Assembly (NCBI RefSeq): GCF_963678635.1
Contig: NC_087063.1
Span: 32,004,599 to 32,068,598 of the forward strand
Length of the DNA: 64,000 bases
Origin: Symsagittifera roscoffensis
Taxonomy: Eukaryota; Xenacoelomorpha; Acoela; Convolutidae
Direction of reading: 5' to 3'
Shown: in pieces, positions 36,401 through 51,400 of the stretch
Layout: every line of letters starts with the position of its first letter
How positions within the stretch are numbered: position 1 is the stretch's first letter
Notes under the pieces: model-generated
The model's input: only the letters and a program-made list of their open reading frames with translations
Database searches by the model: none
What the model was told of the DNA's origin: nothing
Position numbers and translations under genes: made by a program

Positions 36401-39400
36401 TCAGATCGTTTTCCTAAAATTCTGCAGTATTATATAAAACATGTTTGGAAAATATTTATTGAAAATCAAAATAAAAATTAGTAGCATGACAATAAACTGT
36501 TAGTAATTATAAAATCATCAGTTGTCCCAGCTTCATCACCTAAAACATAACAGCAATCATAAGCTCACTAATATCATTACAACACTAACTCTTTTCTTAA
36601 ATAAATTTAAACCATTTTAAACTTATATTCACTTAATCTTAAAATCAGATCATCAAGGCTTATCCTTGGATCTTAATTAATTTTCTATTTAATTAAATTT
36701 AAAACTTGATCATCAAGAACTATCCTTGGATCAAAAAGAACAATTTTGTTCTCCCCCACCCACTTAACTAGTGTCTAACGACCTCAAACGTCGATTCACT
36801 ATCCAACCCTTTCAAAAAACCCAAGACTAATAGAAATTTTTGAACAAAACTAATCATTCAAATTAGGATAAACAGTGAAGAACTTCGGTTATTCATCCTT
36901 CACTTGAACCCTCCTCTTATCAAGACCCAGGATAAATCATAGACTTAGTAAGTTTAAAATAGTATCTAACGAACTACTCGCGTTCTAATTATACCTGAAC
37001 CTTGTGGATCGATTTACTATTCTCCAACCCTTGAACACAATCACTACCCTTAAGTAAGATTAAGTAAGTTAACACCTTAACTTATATTAGCCACGAGAAA
37101 GTAAAAAATCGATATACGGAATCGATATACTTTTCTCTCCAACCCTAAACAAATAGACCCAGGTTAAGCTAACCAAAAAATCGTAAGGACTAACAATTTA
37201 AGAAAATAGAAATCATCTAACAACTTTTTGCATCCGTCATCCTAAACCTTATGTCATTTAAAAATCTAGGAAACAAACAAACAATCGTTTTACACAACTG
37301 TGAAATAGATAACAAAAAATACGACCTTGTAATCACACCACACACACAAACAGTTGGATATATCAGAACAAAACAAAGACAAATAACACGAAAAAGATTT
37401 TCCAAAAATAGAAACGCATTTTCAGAATCAGAAGCCAGCAGTTTAGACGAACTTTATAAATTAAAAGAATCTATAGATAAAAATTGCCCCATTCACGATC
37501 AATTATATTTTTCCGACTCAGAAACAACTTCAAATTCATCAAAAAGAGGAAAAAGAAGAATAAAAAAGCAATATAAACACAAACCAGTACATTTATATAA
37601 TTGGAATCAACCAATTAGACATATCAATAATTACCTATTAACAGTCATTAAACGAAAAAATGAGCCAAACACACACTCCAAGTGAAGATAGTCCAGATGA
37701 TGACGATATCTACCCCTTCCTCGTAGATGCACCCAATGATAGAGGACAGCATATACTTTGCAAGAATTTACTCCTAAATTTATTTGAACCCGGAATCAGC
37801 CCATGTAAAGCAGAGTTCCCAGATGTAAAGATCAAAAGACAAATTATTGATCACTATCTGAAAGATATATGTAATTTGACACAACAATACGGAATCTACA
37901 CCATAGAATTCAGCTCACCAAACCCGAATCACCGCAAATATGTAATTCAAACAGACGACCTTGATTTAGAATTTTCAAAAGTATTCTCAGAGTACATAAA
38001 AAGCATACAATATCATAACTCACAAAGAGCAAACTCCATATTCACTAATGAAGTTTTTGCCATAATATATAGTTATATCTCAATATTAGAAAACGAAATC
38101 CCAATCCCAAGTGTCTCACCGACAGAGACATCTAAACATATAAGGGTACGACATGAAATCACACTATTTTCAACTTTTCTACATATAATTAAAGCAAATT
38201 TCACTAAAGATGATGTTTCACAACATACAAAACATGACTTACAAAAAATTTTGGCATGGTTTATAATAGATTATTTCACACATAATATAGATTTAATTTC
38301 ACAAGCAAGAAAAAATTTCAGACCTCAAAATTCAAACGATGATACCGCCATCACAGAACAATCAGACTACGTTTGGGACCCCGAATGGTCTCATTATGCA
38401 TTCATAAATATCCCACAATCAATTGCAAGTCAAGCAATAAGTACAATATCTTATACAAGAGATTATGTAAGAGAAGTACCATTAACCATTGATGCAACAC
38501 CATTAAACTACAATACATTTTTACCTGATACGCGAAATAACAGTTTAAAATTGACCGTCATACAAAATGAAAACCTTAATGGAACTAGGAATCTCACTCA
38601 ACAAGATATTCAGACACCATCACACTTCATAAATGAAGAAATTGTCCAAACAACAACAACGACACAACAAAGTATTTCACCACTACGTCCAAATTTAACA
38701 ACAGCAAGAAATACAAACACTTCACTAGCACAGGTAACCTTACAATCAACCGTTAAACCTTCGGTTGCTCCAAAATATTCACAAATGGATTATCAAACAT
38801 ATAGACCCATGACAATACCGTCAAAAACACGCAGAACGTTCACAAGAAACAATTTTGCGGAACACAATTATAATTACACACATTCATCAAAAACAAACTA
38901 TCCCCCCCCCCCCGAAAAAATAATAATAATCAGATAAAATCTCGATATTGGGATAACCCAATGGCAACAACCAATTCAGTAAATTTTCAAACTAATTCAC
39001 ATCCTCCACAGGATCGTAGTGAAAATTACCCATTCTTTCAACAGAATAAAAATAAAAAGCAAGCATCTCATCAAACGGATTATTTATCCTCTGACGATGA
39101 TTATTTACAACCAGATATATTTGCACCATACACTCAAGAATATCGTGGACAAGGAGTGCAAAAACCGTATACATATCATAGAATTTTTTCTCCACACCCA
39201 ACAGATACACAAAATCAACAACCAATGCAAATGCAAAACCCAATTAATACACAATCTTTTCAACCAATTCAGCCACAAAACCCAATGATTACACACTCGT
39301 ATCAACCAACACAAATGCAAAATGAAATACCACTTCCATATTACCTTCAACAACACGAAATAACAAAAAACCAACTTTCAAATTTTTCACAAATGCCAAA

Positions 39401-42400
39401 TGCAGCAGAATCATTACAAATGACAATGAATCCATACCTTATGGGTGGATCATTAATAACATCAAACAAACCATTAATGGTATTCACAGGAACAGACCCT
39501 GAATATTCTGTAGAAGATTATTTAAATGCAGTAACAGCAAATTTAATTTTAAATATAGGACCTGAACCAATTAATACGCCACTACATCAAAACTGGATAC
39601 ATCGACGCACAGCGTTGATACAGACAACCTTAGACGGCGCAGCCCAAAAATGGTTTTCAGTATTGCCTATAGAAATAAAATCAAATTGGAAAAGATTTAC
39701 ACAAGAATTTTCAAAAATGTTTGACTCCGAAAGAAACAAACAACAACAAAGAGTTTTATGTAATGAAATTCGCAGATTACCAAATGAAACCATCAAACAA
39801 TTAGCAGTACGTATCGAAACACTAGTTCGAAAAGCATATTCATTAAATACACACGACTATAAAAACACAAAAATGACAGAAATCTTAATGATGACCTTAA
39901 CACCTCAATTAAGGAAAATAGCAATAAAAAAGAGAGCATCCCATCCCTCCTCAATTCGAGAGCCCGATTTAGATTTTAAAAAACTAGTAGACAAACTAGA
40001 GCCAGCGGAAATCACAATGAAACTTGAAGAAACAGAAAACCTGAAATTACAATATGTTAACCGAATTGAAACAAATACCACAAATAACAATAATATACAG
40101 GAATCAGATACAGACCTCGTTGAAAAAATCACTGAAATACTCAATATTTATGAAAAACACCCAAACTTTAAAGGCAGACCATCTTTCAAAAAATGGTGTA
40201 ATTATTGCCGACGATACGGACATAGTATTTCTGAATGTAGACAAAAACAACAGGACAATCAAAACAAACCTCAAAAATATAAAGAACCAAATAAATCATT
40301 CTATCAGTACATGAAAAAAGATCAAAATCTACCGAACAAAAATGTATACAGCAACAACAGTTCAGGAAAACCACTTCCGAACAATACCAATTATACGAGA
40401 ACTCAATCACCATATAACTCAAGTTATAGAGGAAGATCACCAGAACAAAGAAATACACAAAATTCGTCACAAAATCATTAAAATAGACCAAATAGTCGAA
40501 ATAACTACTCCAGATCAAATTCGAATACAACACGATTTGTTTCTAGATCTAATTCCCAATCAAGGAATAACTACTATCCAAACAATCAATCACGAAACTC
40601 ATCATACAATAGAAATAGAAACTAGAGCCAGAATAATCGAAATAGAGCCAGAACTACTCGAATAATCGAAATAGAAGTTATTCAAACAACCGAAACCAGA
40701 ATTACCCGAACAATCGATCAAGGAATAACTCATATAATAGATCAAGCTATAACAGACCAAACAATAATTATCAAAACAGATCACAAAATAATTCACAAAA
40801 TCGACATTCAAGTTATAATAACCGTTATAGAAATTATTCCCAATCACCACACAGGAATAATAACCATTATAATAATTCTAACAATCGCCACAGAAGTAGT
40901 ACACCTAAACATCAAAGACATATTAATCAAGTACAATCAAATCCAGAAACAACATCAGACACCCCAGGTATTGATGACACAGGAAAAAACGAACTACAAC
41001 TAAATCAAATAAACTGTGAATCATCAGATTCAGAAAGTGATACAGAAAACACTATCTCCATAAATATGATAGCAGTCGAAAATGACTACGAACCTATTAT
41101 ATATGAACAACCTTTTTCATCACATATATATGAAAATCAATTAAAACTCCTTCACAATTATTATATTGAACCCATCCATTCTACACAAACGGCACAAAAA
41201 ACTAACGAAATCAACAAATCAATCCAAATCTACAAATCAATCCAATGAAAATAATAAAACAAAATGCTTGAATACAAATCACATCTATCAAAATATACAA
41301 AAAGAACAACCCAAAGAAAAAATTTGGACAATACCATTTCTTTTAGAAAGCCCAAGAAACAAAGAATTTCAACCACCAGATCTTGAAACTGATTTTTTAA
41401 TTGATTCAGGAGCAGAATCAAACATAATAAACATTCCCACATGGAATGAGATAAAATCATTACACCCAAAACTAACGCCTCTTGAAACCTCCAGTAAACT
41501 AGCAACAGCACAAGGATCAACATTGGTAAACTATGGAAAAATTCAATTATTTCTTCTCCCCACAAGAACAATAGAGCAAAATAAAATTTTAAATAAACCA
41601 TTTAAACAAATATTTCATATCACTGATATTAAACACAATATTATTGGAAGACCATTTATCTCTAAATATATACCAACAATCAACATTTTGAATAGTAAAA
41701 TACTAATCAAAGATAAATACACAAAAACAAAAGACACATCCCTAACATTTTTTCAAAGATTAAATAAACAACCACCATTCTTTTCAAAATTTTATCCGAT
41801 ATATAATCAACAAAGAAAGTACCTGAAACCACTATCAGGAAACATATATAATTTTTCAATAAAACAAGTTCACCAATATGATAAAAAACAAAATAAAAAA
41901 CAACTCTATATGTCAGATTTTGAATTCAAACCTATCCATAAGTTTTTCAAAATCACAATCTCATCCATAAAATATTTGAAAAACTCGAATTCAGACATTA
42001 TTTCTCTACATGTATACAACAATACACCCTATCAAGTAACATTACCTCTAGGACTTTTAGGCTATTGCGAAACCAACGCTACGATATCACCAATATACGA
42101 AAAAGCATACCGCGTAAATAATATACTCCAATTATTAGATATTTGTCAATCCACAATTCTTAATGAAGAATTATCCATAAATAATATAATAAGTAATGAA
42201 AAAGAAATACAGATTATTTCACAAAAACCCCATATTTCAAACCTACATTCAACATAAACAACTATACAGAGAATCAACAGAAATTTTTAACAATGTTTAA
42301 CTTCCAACATTCACAAATAACACAAGACGAATTTGATAAATTAGCCAAACAGCTAATAAAATATTCGTCAGTCTATGCAACATCTAAATTTGATGTTGGC

Positions 42401-45400
42401 AAAATCAGCTCATCACTACATCTCCCATTAAAACCTGACGCAGTTTTCAAAAAACAAAGAGCAAGTAAAGTACCAATTCACTTACATGATAAAGTAAACA
42501 GATTACTCGATATTTTAGAACAATACAAAATTATCTCACCGGTAAACAAAGAAGAACAACCAAAAGGTAACACATTTATCAACCCTGTTATCATCCTAGC
42601 AAAAGGAGAATCATTAAAAATAGTTCTAGACGCTAGATACCTTAATTCACTAATAGATGAATCAAAATGTAATTGGCCCATTGAACCAATACAAGTTATT
42701 TTAACAAAAATAAAAGGAAAATACTTTACAACCGCAGATATGAATAGTGCATATAATCAAATGCCACTAGATGAATAATCGCGACTCTTAACACAATTTG
42801 TTATTGGAAATCAGCAATATGAATTCAACCGCCTATTCTATGGAATATCCATAGGACCAGCAGCATTTTCAGCTTTTATGAGCAAAATTTTTAGACCACT
42901 AATACTCAAGAAAAACGCAATCACCTATTTAGACGATGTTTTTATGCAATCACAGACAAAAGAAGAAATGTTCAATGTTTTAGAACACTATCACAAAATA
43001 CTTCAGAACGAAAATCTGAAGGCCGCCCCCGATAAATCACACTTCTTTTTAACACGAGTTAAATTCTTAGGACACAATATAGAAAGAAAAACAATAACTC
43101 CATTAAAATCACGCATTGATGCTATTCAAAAGCTCCAACCACCAACAAACAAAAAGAAAATCCAAGAATTCCTTGGAGTGTTAAATTTTTTAAGCAAATA
43201 TGTCTATAAAATGCAATTATACCTAAGACCATTCTATAATATACTTAGACAACAAAATAATTTTGAATGGAACACAGAACATCAAGCACGATTTGAAGAA
43301 ATTAAAAAAATCCTAACTGAACAAATTTCGAATACAATTCCAGATCCAAATCAACCATTCTATGCAATGTGCGATGCTTCGAATTTTGGCATCGGCGCAG
43401 CATTATTACAATCACACAATGGCACAAACAAAATGAATCTTATATCAGCAAATTCTCGATTATTCACTCAAGCAGAGCTACGACTCTCAACTCTAATGAG
43501 AGAATGTACAGCCATAATATATACACTTACAGAATATGAATTTCTGATACTTGGATCAAAACATCCAACAGTTCTATTCACAGATCACAAACCAATCATT
43601 TTTCTCTTTACACAAAAATCTAATCCAAATCACCGAGTTTATAGATTTCAATTAATTCTAATGAAATTCCCAAACTTACATATAGTTTGGACAGCAGGAA
43701 AGAATCTTGCAGTACCAGACACCTTAAGTCGAAATACACCACCTGAATTACTTACACGTAAAACTACAGTTGAAATACCCAAAAATATAAAATTCTACCT
43801 TGCAGAAAACGAAACATCACCCCGACTAGAATGCAAATATGCATTAAAAACTGATGTTGAACAATCACAAATAAATAATCTACAACACTTCCCACTTTAT
43901 TTAGATTGCCAAAATAACCACTACGAAATTGATCTACTTGGAACATCAACTTTTAAACCAATTCCATATTCACAATGGATAAAAAATAACGCCCAACAAA
44001 AAAGAGTAAAACAACACCCGCATAAAAAAAACCTTTTTCCATTAATTGAAAAAGAAAATCTAACTGATAAAATAAATTTATCAGGGCCACAAACAAACGA
44101 TTCAAAGTACACAATAAATCAAGTTTTTGACCTCCATGACCCACTTGATACAATTCCTTTATCTAAATTAGAAATTGAAAACATTTTTCTCCCCCCAACA
44201 AATAAAGTTACAATTAATACTTTGAAACAATATCAAAATCTTGACCCAGTAATTAGACAACTAAAATCATGGCACAAATATAAAACTAAACCCGTCAAGG
44301 CAGATACAACTATTTTAGGAAAAAAAACACTCCTCCGATATTTTCGAAAATTTAATAATACAACAATTAACGAAAACACAGACCTTCTAGAATACAAATT
44401 AAATGAATCTACAGTTCCTTGTCTCCCTCTAAGTATGATTCTTATAGCTTTTAATATTTCACATACACAAAACATTAAAGGACACTCTGGATCAGAGAAA
44501 ACATATTCAAATTTCATACAAAACTTTTATTTTCCAAATGCACCAATTTGGATAAAAGTACTATGCAATGATTTTATAGTATGTCAGCTAAATAAACTTT
44601 ATCCAAATCAAAAACAAATAGCACAAAAACAAGATTTTAAAGGACAAAGTTTGTACTTTAACCACCGTATTTCATTTGATACAAAAGGACCAATTTCACC
44701 CTCATCCGAAGGAAACTCCTCATCAATGGAAATGACACAAAATACACTGAATGGTCAGCAGATGTAAAACTATTTCCCTTAGCATATAATTCACAAATCA
44801 CGACAACTCTAGGAATGTCACCATATGAAATGGTTTTTAATCAAAAGCCACGCAAACCAATTATGTTTACAGCAAACTCTCATAAAAATGCACAAATTTA
44901 TTGTCAACCGAATAAAGACTCAATTTGTTATAACTTACCTTTACATACACACGATGAAGATCATTTTCATCACCCACAAATTCTTAAATTAGCCTCCGGA
45001 ACACACACCGAATGGATTTTAAACAGAGACAAAAAACACAATGAAATTTACCAAAAAGTAACAAAAAAGTTGTTACAAAGACAAAACATTTATGAACAAA
45101 TAAATTCACGCTTTACACCAGCCTCCGATTTAAAAATTAGAACATTTGTTTTAATACCCAATTTTAACACTCAAAAAGGAATCTCTAAAAAATTACAACC
45201 CCTTCGTAAAGGACCATACCAAATAATTGCAAAACCCACTGATGTCACATATAAAATTACCGACTCAGACAAAAAAGAAATTGTTCAACATCGAAACAAC
45301 CTATTACCTTATTACCCAAAAGAATACGCACTACGCGAACTAACTCAATTATATTCGTTCACAGGTTTAAAAGTTATTCAAAATAACCCACATACGGAGA

Positions 45401-48400
45401 ATAAAACAAAGGAACAACATGACATTCATCTCGAGAACCAAAATAAAAAATCAAGTATAACGAAAAACAATACAAAAAAGCTAGATCAAAATATACCTCA
45501 AAAAGAAAGAAAAAATAGAAAATTGACAGAAAAAATAATACCCCAAAAACAAATCGACAAATCAGAACATAGAGAGTCATCACGACTTAGAAATCAACCA
45601 CGTAAAAACTATAAAACATTCATTCCACAATCTAAAATATTAAAGAAAGTCGAATTTCAAAAACAGCTTTAATTTTCTTTTTAATAATTTTTGCACCTCT
45701 GAAATATTTTGAACTTTCATTTTTCAAAATAACATGCTGACAAACAAGCAACGATTCTAGTTCAAAATTAGCCAATAGGATTCATCCAATCCGTCACCTT
45801 CTCTAACTCTAACACAAACCAACTAGACGAACGATATTAAACTCCAGGCATATCTATAACTATAACTTTGCGACCTCCACGTCAAAAGTAAGCAAACCAC
45901 TCCAACTTGACAACTAAAATAAATATCACCATAATATCCTAACCCTCCCTTATCTAATAACCCAAAGATCAACAATATTCCCCAACTCCGATCTCAAATA
46001 CTCCCCAAACAAATATGTTAAATTAGCCTAAAGTAAAAGAACGACCATTTTAATTAGCCTAAAGTATAAAAATCTCAAAAGTACCCCAGATCACTTGACA
46101 AATAAAAATAAAGACAAAGAAGACCTCCAGATCACCATAAAATTCGCCCCCAACAATTTTTCACAAAACTCAACCCACTTGTCAAAAAACCAATAAATAA
46201 TTCGACCACACTTGAAAATTGCCTCAAACAACAAAAAACATTCGATCGAGAAGCCATTTCTTAAATGCTCTTCTCTCGACCAGTCAACATAATTCTTAAT
46301 ATTATCATAAACTTTTTAACGATATTTAAACTTTTAATCATATTTCTTTTTGATACCTTTGAATCTTTTGTAATAATCTTAATCATTTTTTGCAATATTT
46401 TTTTAACTTTCTGTTCCATATTTGAACTATACCTCCAACTTTCAAAAGCTATTGACTATATCCACAGGTACGATTCACAAAACTTATCTAAATGATACGA
46501 ACCATTTTTAGTAGAACAGATATTTTTTTACTATTTGTAATTTTTATAACATTTCTATCATCCCTCATCTTGACAATATGCAAATGTGTAAAGAAAGCAA
46601 TCATCACATTCGCCCTAGCAACAATCCTCCTAATTCTTTTCCTAGAAGAATACTATAATAAACATAAATTTTTCCACTAAAAGAATAAATAAAAAACCAT
46701 CAAAAATTGCTAACCAACAATCACTCAGTCAGTCTTCACCGACATCATCCCAAGATAACCCAACACCATCTTCAACTACCCAAAACCCCCAAACATCCAC
46801 ACGAATTTCTTTTCAAGATAACCCATATACCTTTGAAGAACGACACACTCATTTATCTGAACCACTAGAACCAGTTCAACGACAACCACCTCTAAGCGAA
46901 CCAACATATAGCTTATACCCAACACTACCACAAGAATTAAGTAGAATAAGAAATCCTAGTCAAAACCAAAATACAGTCGAAATAATAGGACAAATTTTAC
47001 ATCCTCGACGAAACAGAAATTTTCAAACTCCCCGAGTTCATTTTGATATACCTCAATCCCCATCACAAAGTACTCCAGAAAACCCCATTGGTATATTACC
47101 AGAAATTCCTACGCTTCTTTCACAACGTAGCACCTCAAGCCTACCCTCAGATTACTTAGGTTCAACACCAACATCTGAACAAATTCGTGAAAACCCTTTT
47201 AACCCCACAAACCAAACATCACGACTACCATATTGGACAACACATTCATTCACACAGGGCGAACCAAATTTAATCAATGATCCAATAGATATTTCTACGG
47301 ATACAACAACATCCTCATCACTACCAGAAACATTATCACTACCATCAACACCATCAATAAGCCAGATTTTACCACCACCTTTTAACTTAAATTTCCCAAA
47401 TAACCTCGACGCTAGATATCGAGAACAATCATCAACAAATATTCCTTTAAGACTAGACTCGAATACATTCACAGCACCTCCACCATTATTTGGACAACAC
47501 CCAGAAAATAACCGACTCCACAACTGGGCACTAAATAGACTACAATATAGACAAGACATTCACGAAGACATTCGTGATCATAACATCCAAATACTCCAAC
47601 AAAATAGTCTACAATTAAAATTTGAAATCACGGTTAAATTAAACAACATTGCTCAACATCCCTATCCATTAAACCTTCCGAATATAACAGCTCAATCCCT
47701 ACCACCACCATTTATAACAACTGAAGTGATAAACAAATACGACAGATATACCAAAAAGACAATTGGTTACATCACATTTTATAACCCATACTCAGGATTG
47801 TCATACACAAGTATATTCTAAAAATTTTAATTTTTCTCCAACTCTTTTTTCTAATAACCTCCAATGAAAACATAAACCCTTCCCCCCGCACAGGACCACA
47901 AGATTTATTAGTAACACATTACGATTGTGAAGAAAACGAACAAAAAACGCTACACAAATATGCAATAAATCAAGTATCACAATGCGAAACAGAACCACAA
48001 GCTATAGAAACAACAAATGTAATAGCGACACTTTATTCAAAAGCCCGAGCAACAACAGTTATAGGATATAAATTCACAGCAACATTTTCTGAAAAGAAAG
48101 TACATTGTTCACAAGTCTCAAATGGAAATAAAAACCGACTTGACCACGAATCATTCTACCAGAGTAATATCGAACGACTTTTACATCTCAATCTCGAAGA
48201 TTGTAAAAACGAGTTACTAAGACTAAACATCACAAGAAATAAAAACACAGATAGAAAATTAGTATATTTCCAAGATTTTGCAGATTCTGTACATCAAGCA
48301 GAACTTGAAAGATATCAAGGACATATAAAATTAGATGAAAAATACCCATACAACGGCGCACACGGAAGATTAACTTATGACATACACGATAAACACTGAA

Positions 48401-51400
48401 TACCACATATTGGTACATATGACCCAACAAACTGCAAAGCAGACACGAAAAATAAAGGATATCAAGAAATAATGTTTTTCGATTGGAAAATACAACTCGA
48501 AAAAATACAACTCACACGCGATTTATCTGACAACACCATGATCTATCAAGGAATCAGATTACCTTGTAAAAACGATCAAGGCTTTTGTGACCCTACAACA
48601 CGAACACAAGCAACAATTGTTTGCATCCCCGAAGACACATGTACAACATTTCAAGTAGCAAAAATACACGCTCGTATGATAAAATTTCACGAAAAATATT
48701 TTATACAATCAATTCCATATGAACAAGTCCATCCATCACGAAAACAAAGTTCTAATTTTAGAAACATACACAATATAGAAAATAAATTGACACGTTTTCA
48801 AATATATCAAGAAACAGAACTTGCATGTAAATATAGAAATCCACTTCACAAAACACAATACTCCGAGATATTAGTTGAATACGAAAAAGGATTCGACATG
48901 ACCACTGGAAAAATAAAAATCGACCCATACGCCACAAGTCACCCTATAAACGAAGGAACATCATATATACCAGTTGATTTTCAAAAAAGTAAAAGTCAAC
49001 CTGGTGAACATCTAAAACCCCATGACACTAGAAGCACGCGTTTACAAGAACTATCACTAATGAATAGTACATATTTCGGTAATATCCACTATGATATTCA
49101 CCTAGATATGAAATTAGACTACACAATTAGCCGCATTTTTCAAGAAATGTCACTCGCTGAATTAGAGACACTTCACCAGCTATGCGAATTAGAAAGGACA
49201 CAAATCCTACAATCACTTGCACTAGCAGTATTAAAAATACCCTACGCAGGATATTTACTATCAGGAAATAGATCAAATTTTTTAGACCATGAAGGAAACA
49301 TTTTATGGTTTTATACCTGTACCAAAAAAGTATCACCACTATATGTTTTTGAAGATAAACGATGCTATAAAAGAATCCCTATCTTTTATAAGAATAAAGT
49401 ACATTTCGTTGACACACTTTCAAGACGAAACTATTTCTGGGATAACGCAGTCCCATGTGGATCAAAAAATAGCCACAATGTAGTACAACTGAACCCTGAT
49501 GAAGATAAATATTACCTTCTTACCCCATATCCCACATTAATGCAATCACTTAAAAAATTTTCACCTGAAAGCATAAGAGCTATTGCTCGAAACCCAAATA
49601 TTGACCTACAATCAATCGGAATATATTCAAAATCCGATATCCAGCATCACATTAGAACACAACAATTCCAAGAATTATTAACACAAATGGACACTATACA
49701 AAGACAATCAATTGACCAAAACTTACGCAAACTTGCCGAAACCGCAGGATTTGCAGATATTTATACACAAGATTATAGCGGATATTTTAAAGACATTAAA
49801 GACTATATATATCTAAACGGTGAAAAATACAGACCACAGGATATTTCACCTATAAATATTTTTAGCTTTGTTACACTAAAAAATGAAATTCTCGATTTTC
49901 TAGGATGGCCCTATTACATCTTAGAAAAATTAACTATCTTATACGCAATGTTTAACTTTATAGGATTTCTTTTTTCGCTTTTAAAAGGAATCTATAATAC
50001 ATGCGCTATACACACACAAGTAAATAGACAAGCAAGTGTAGCACGCATACTATTTGCAGGATTTTTTGGAATTTTTTCATCATCAATAAACAAAATTCTT
50101 TTAGACGCACAAATAAAAGAATACAACACAAAAATAGCAACAAGACAGAACACATACGACGAAGAACATAACAATATAGACATAACGCCTACAGCACCAC
50201 AGTTACCACCCCTACCAAATAACCATCCATTATCACTAGTCCCACGAAATTTTAGAAATTTAGCAATAACACATAATCCAAATTTTAGACCAACCATATC
50301 ACAAAGTCCCATTCAACATATAATGACACACCATTCACTAGATGAAATTACATATGAACAAATTATAGAACAACCCCATACCACCGCTTTTCAGTCTCAA
50401 AATAATAATTTTTTTAGCCCACGATGAGCCGACAACTTGGATCCCTACACCGCTCAAATTCCCACCCAACCAACCTCAAGACTGCAATTACAATAATTCC
50501 ACTTTTTGCTTTCCCTCCACCCGATTTCCCAACCAATAATGTAACATCAGGCATGAATTCAGACACTAACTCACATATCTCAGTTTTATACTCCATTTCA
50601 CAACTTAATAACCCAAATATTAAAACCCCTGATGAATTTGCAGACTCTGAACCATCTCCATCCAATAATTTTCAAACCAACTCCTCAGTTTTTTCAAACC
50701 CCCCTTTTCAACCAATCCCGCCAAATAACCCACTTCCATCCATTTCTACACCCTCTTATGCTTCACAAGTCACCCCAACCTACTCTTCATTTCATTCAGA
50801 CCGATCATCCAATTCTCCAGATATTCCCCAAATCTCCCAGGAACTAGATAATTTTATCACCCTACAACAACAACCCTTCCACCTTGAAAACCCCACTATA
50901 AATCAGATTTCATCCACAATAGAATCATCAAATAGCACTAATAGAGCTTATCGCACTTTCAAAAGAAAATTCCCGAACCATCCATTTCCAACAAAACCAG
51001 GAACAGCCCGTGAATATATTAATCATCCAAATCACACTAACACGAAAGATTTTTTTAGCAATCACCCTACCTTCATTTCCACAATATACTTTGAACACTC
51101 CTAACAACACTAACGACACACGTAGTTTTGTAGATGAACAAGTTTTAATGCCTACACTTCATTGGACATCATATTATCATTTTACTAACCCCCTTTGCCT
51201 ACCTTTATCTAATACTCACATCGATATAGAAAGAAATAAAGATATGCTATATCGACTCACCACACCACTAACACATAGACAATTTACTTATATAGGATAT
51301 AAAAAGTCACTAAAAACATACACTGCACCCCGAGCTAACGAATATACGCTAGAATATTACGATCACAACATCATCCGAGCTAACCAAGACCAATTTTTAG

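Larger units (their letters stand above)
36026..37250 (+). other. Long noncoding leader of the LTR element
   Basis: 1.2 kb without a sense ORF, alignable with 13039-14295 in reverse. It includes the stem-loops at 36647-36673 and 36707-36733 and a conserved stretch around 36740-36800 (TTCTCCCCCACCC, then a CTAGTGTCTAACGACC motif). Probably holds packaging or dimerisation signals (inference). Confidence 0.55.

Noticed and set aside
38992..39374. Minus-strand ORFs within gag and pol
   Set aside because: They are reflections of the AT-rich, Asn/Gln/Thr-rich sense codons in the opposite strand.
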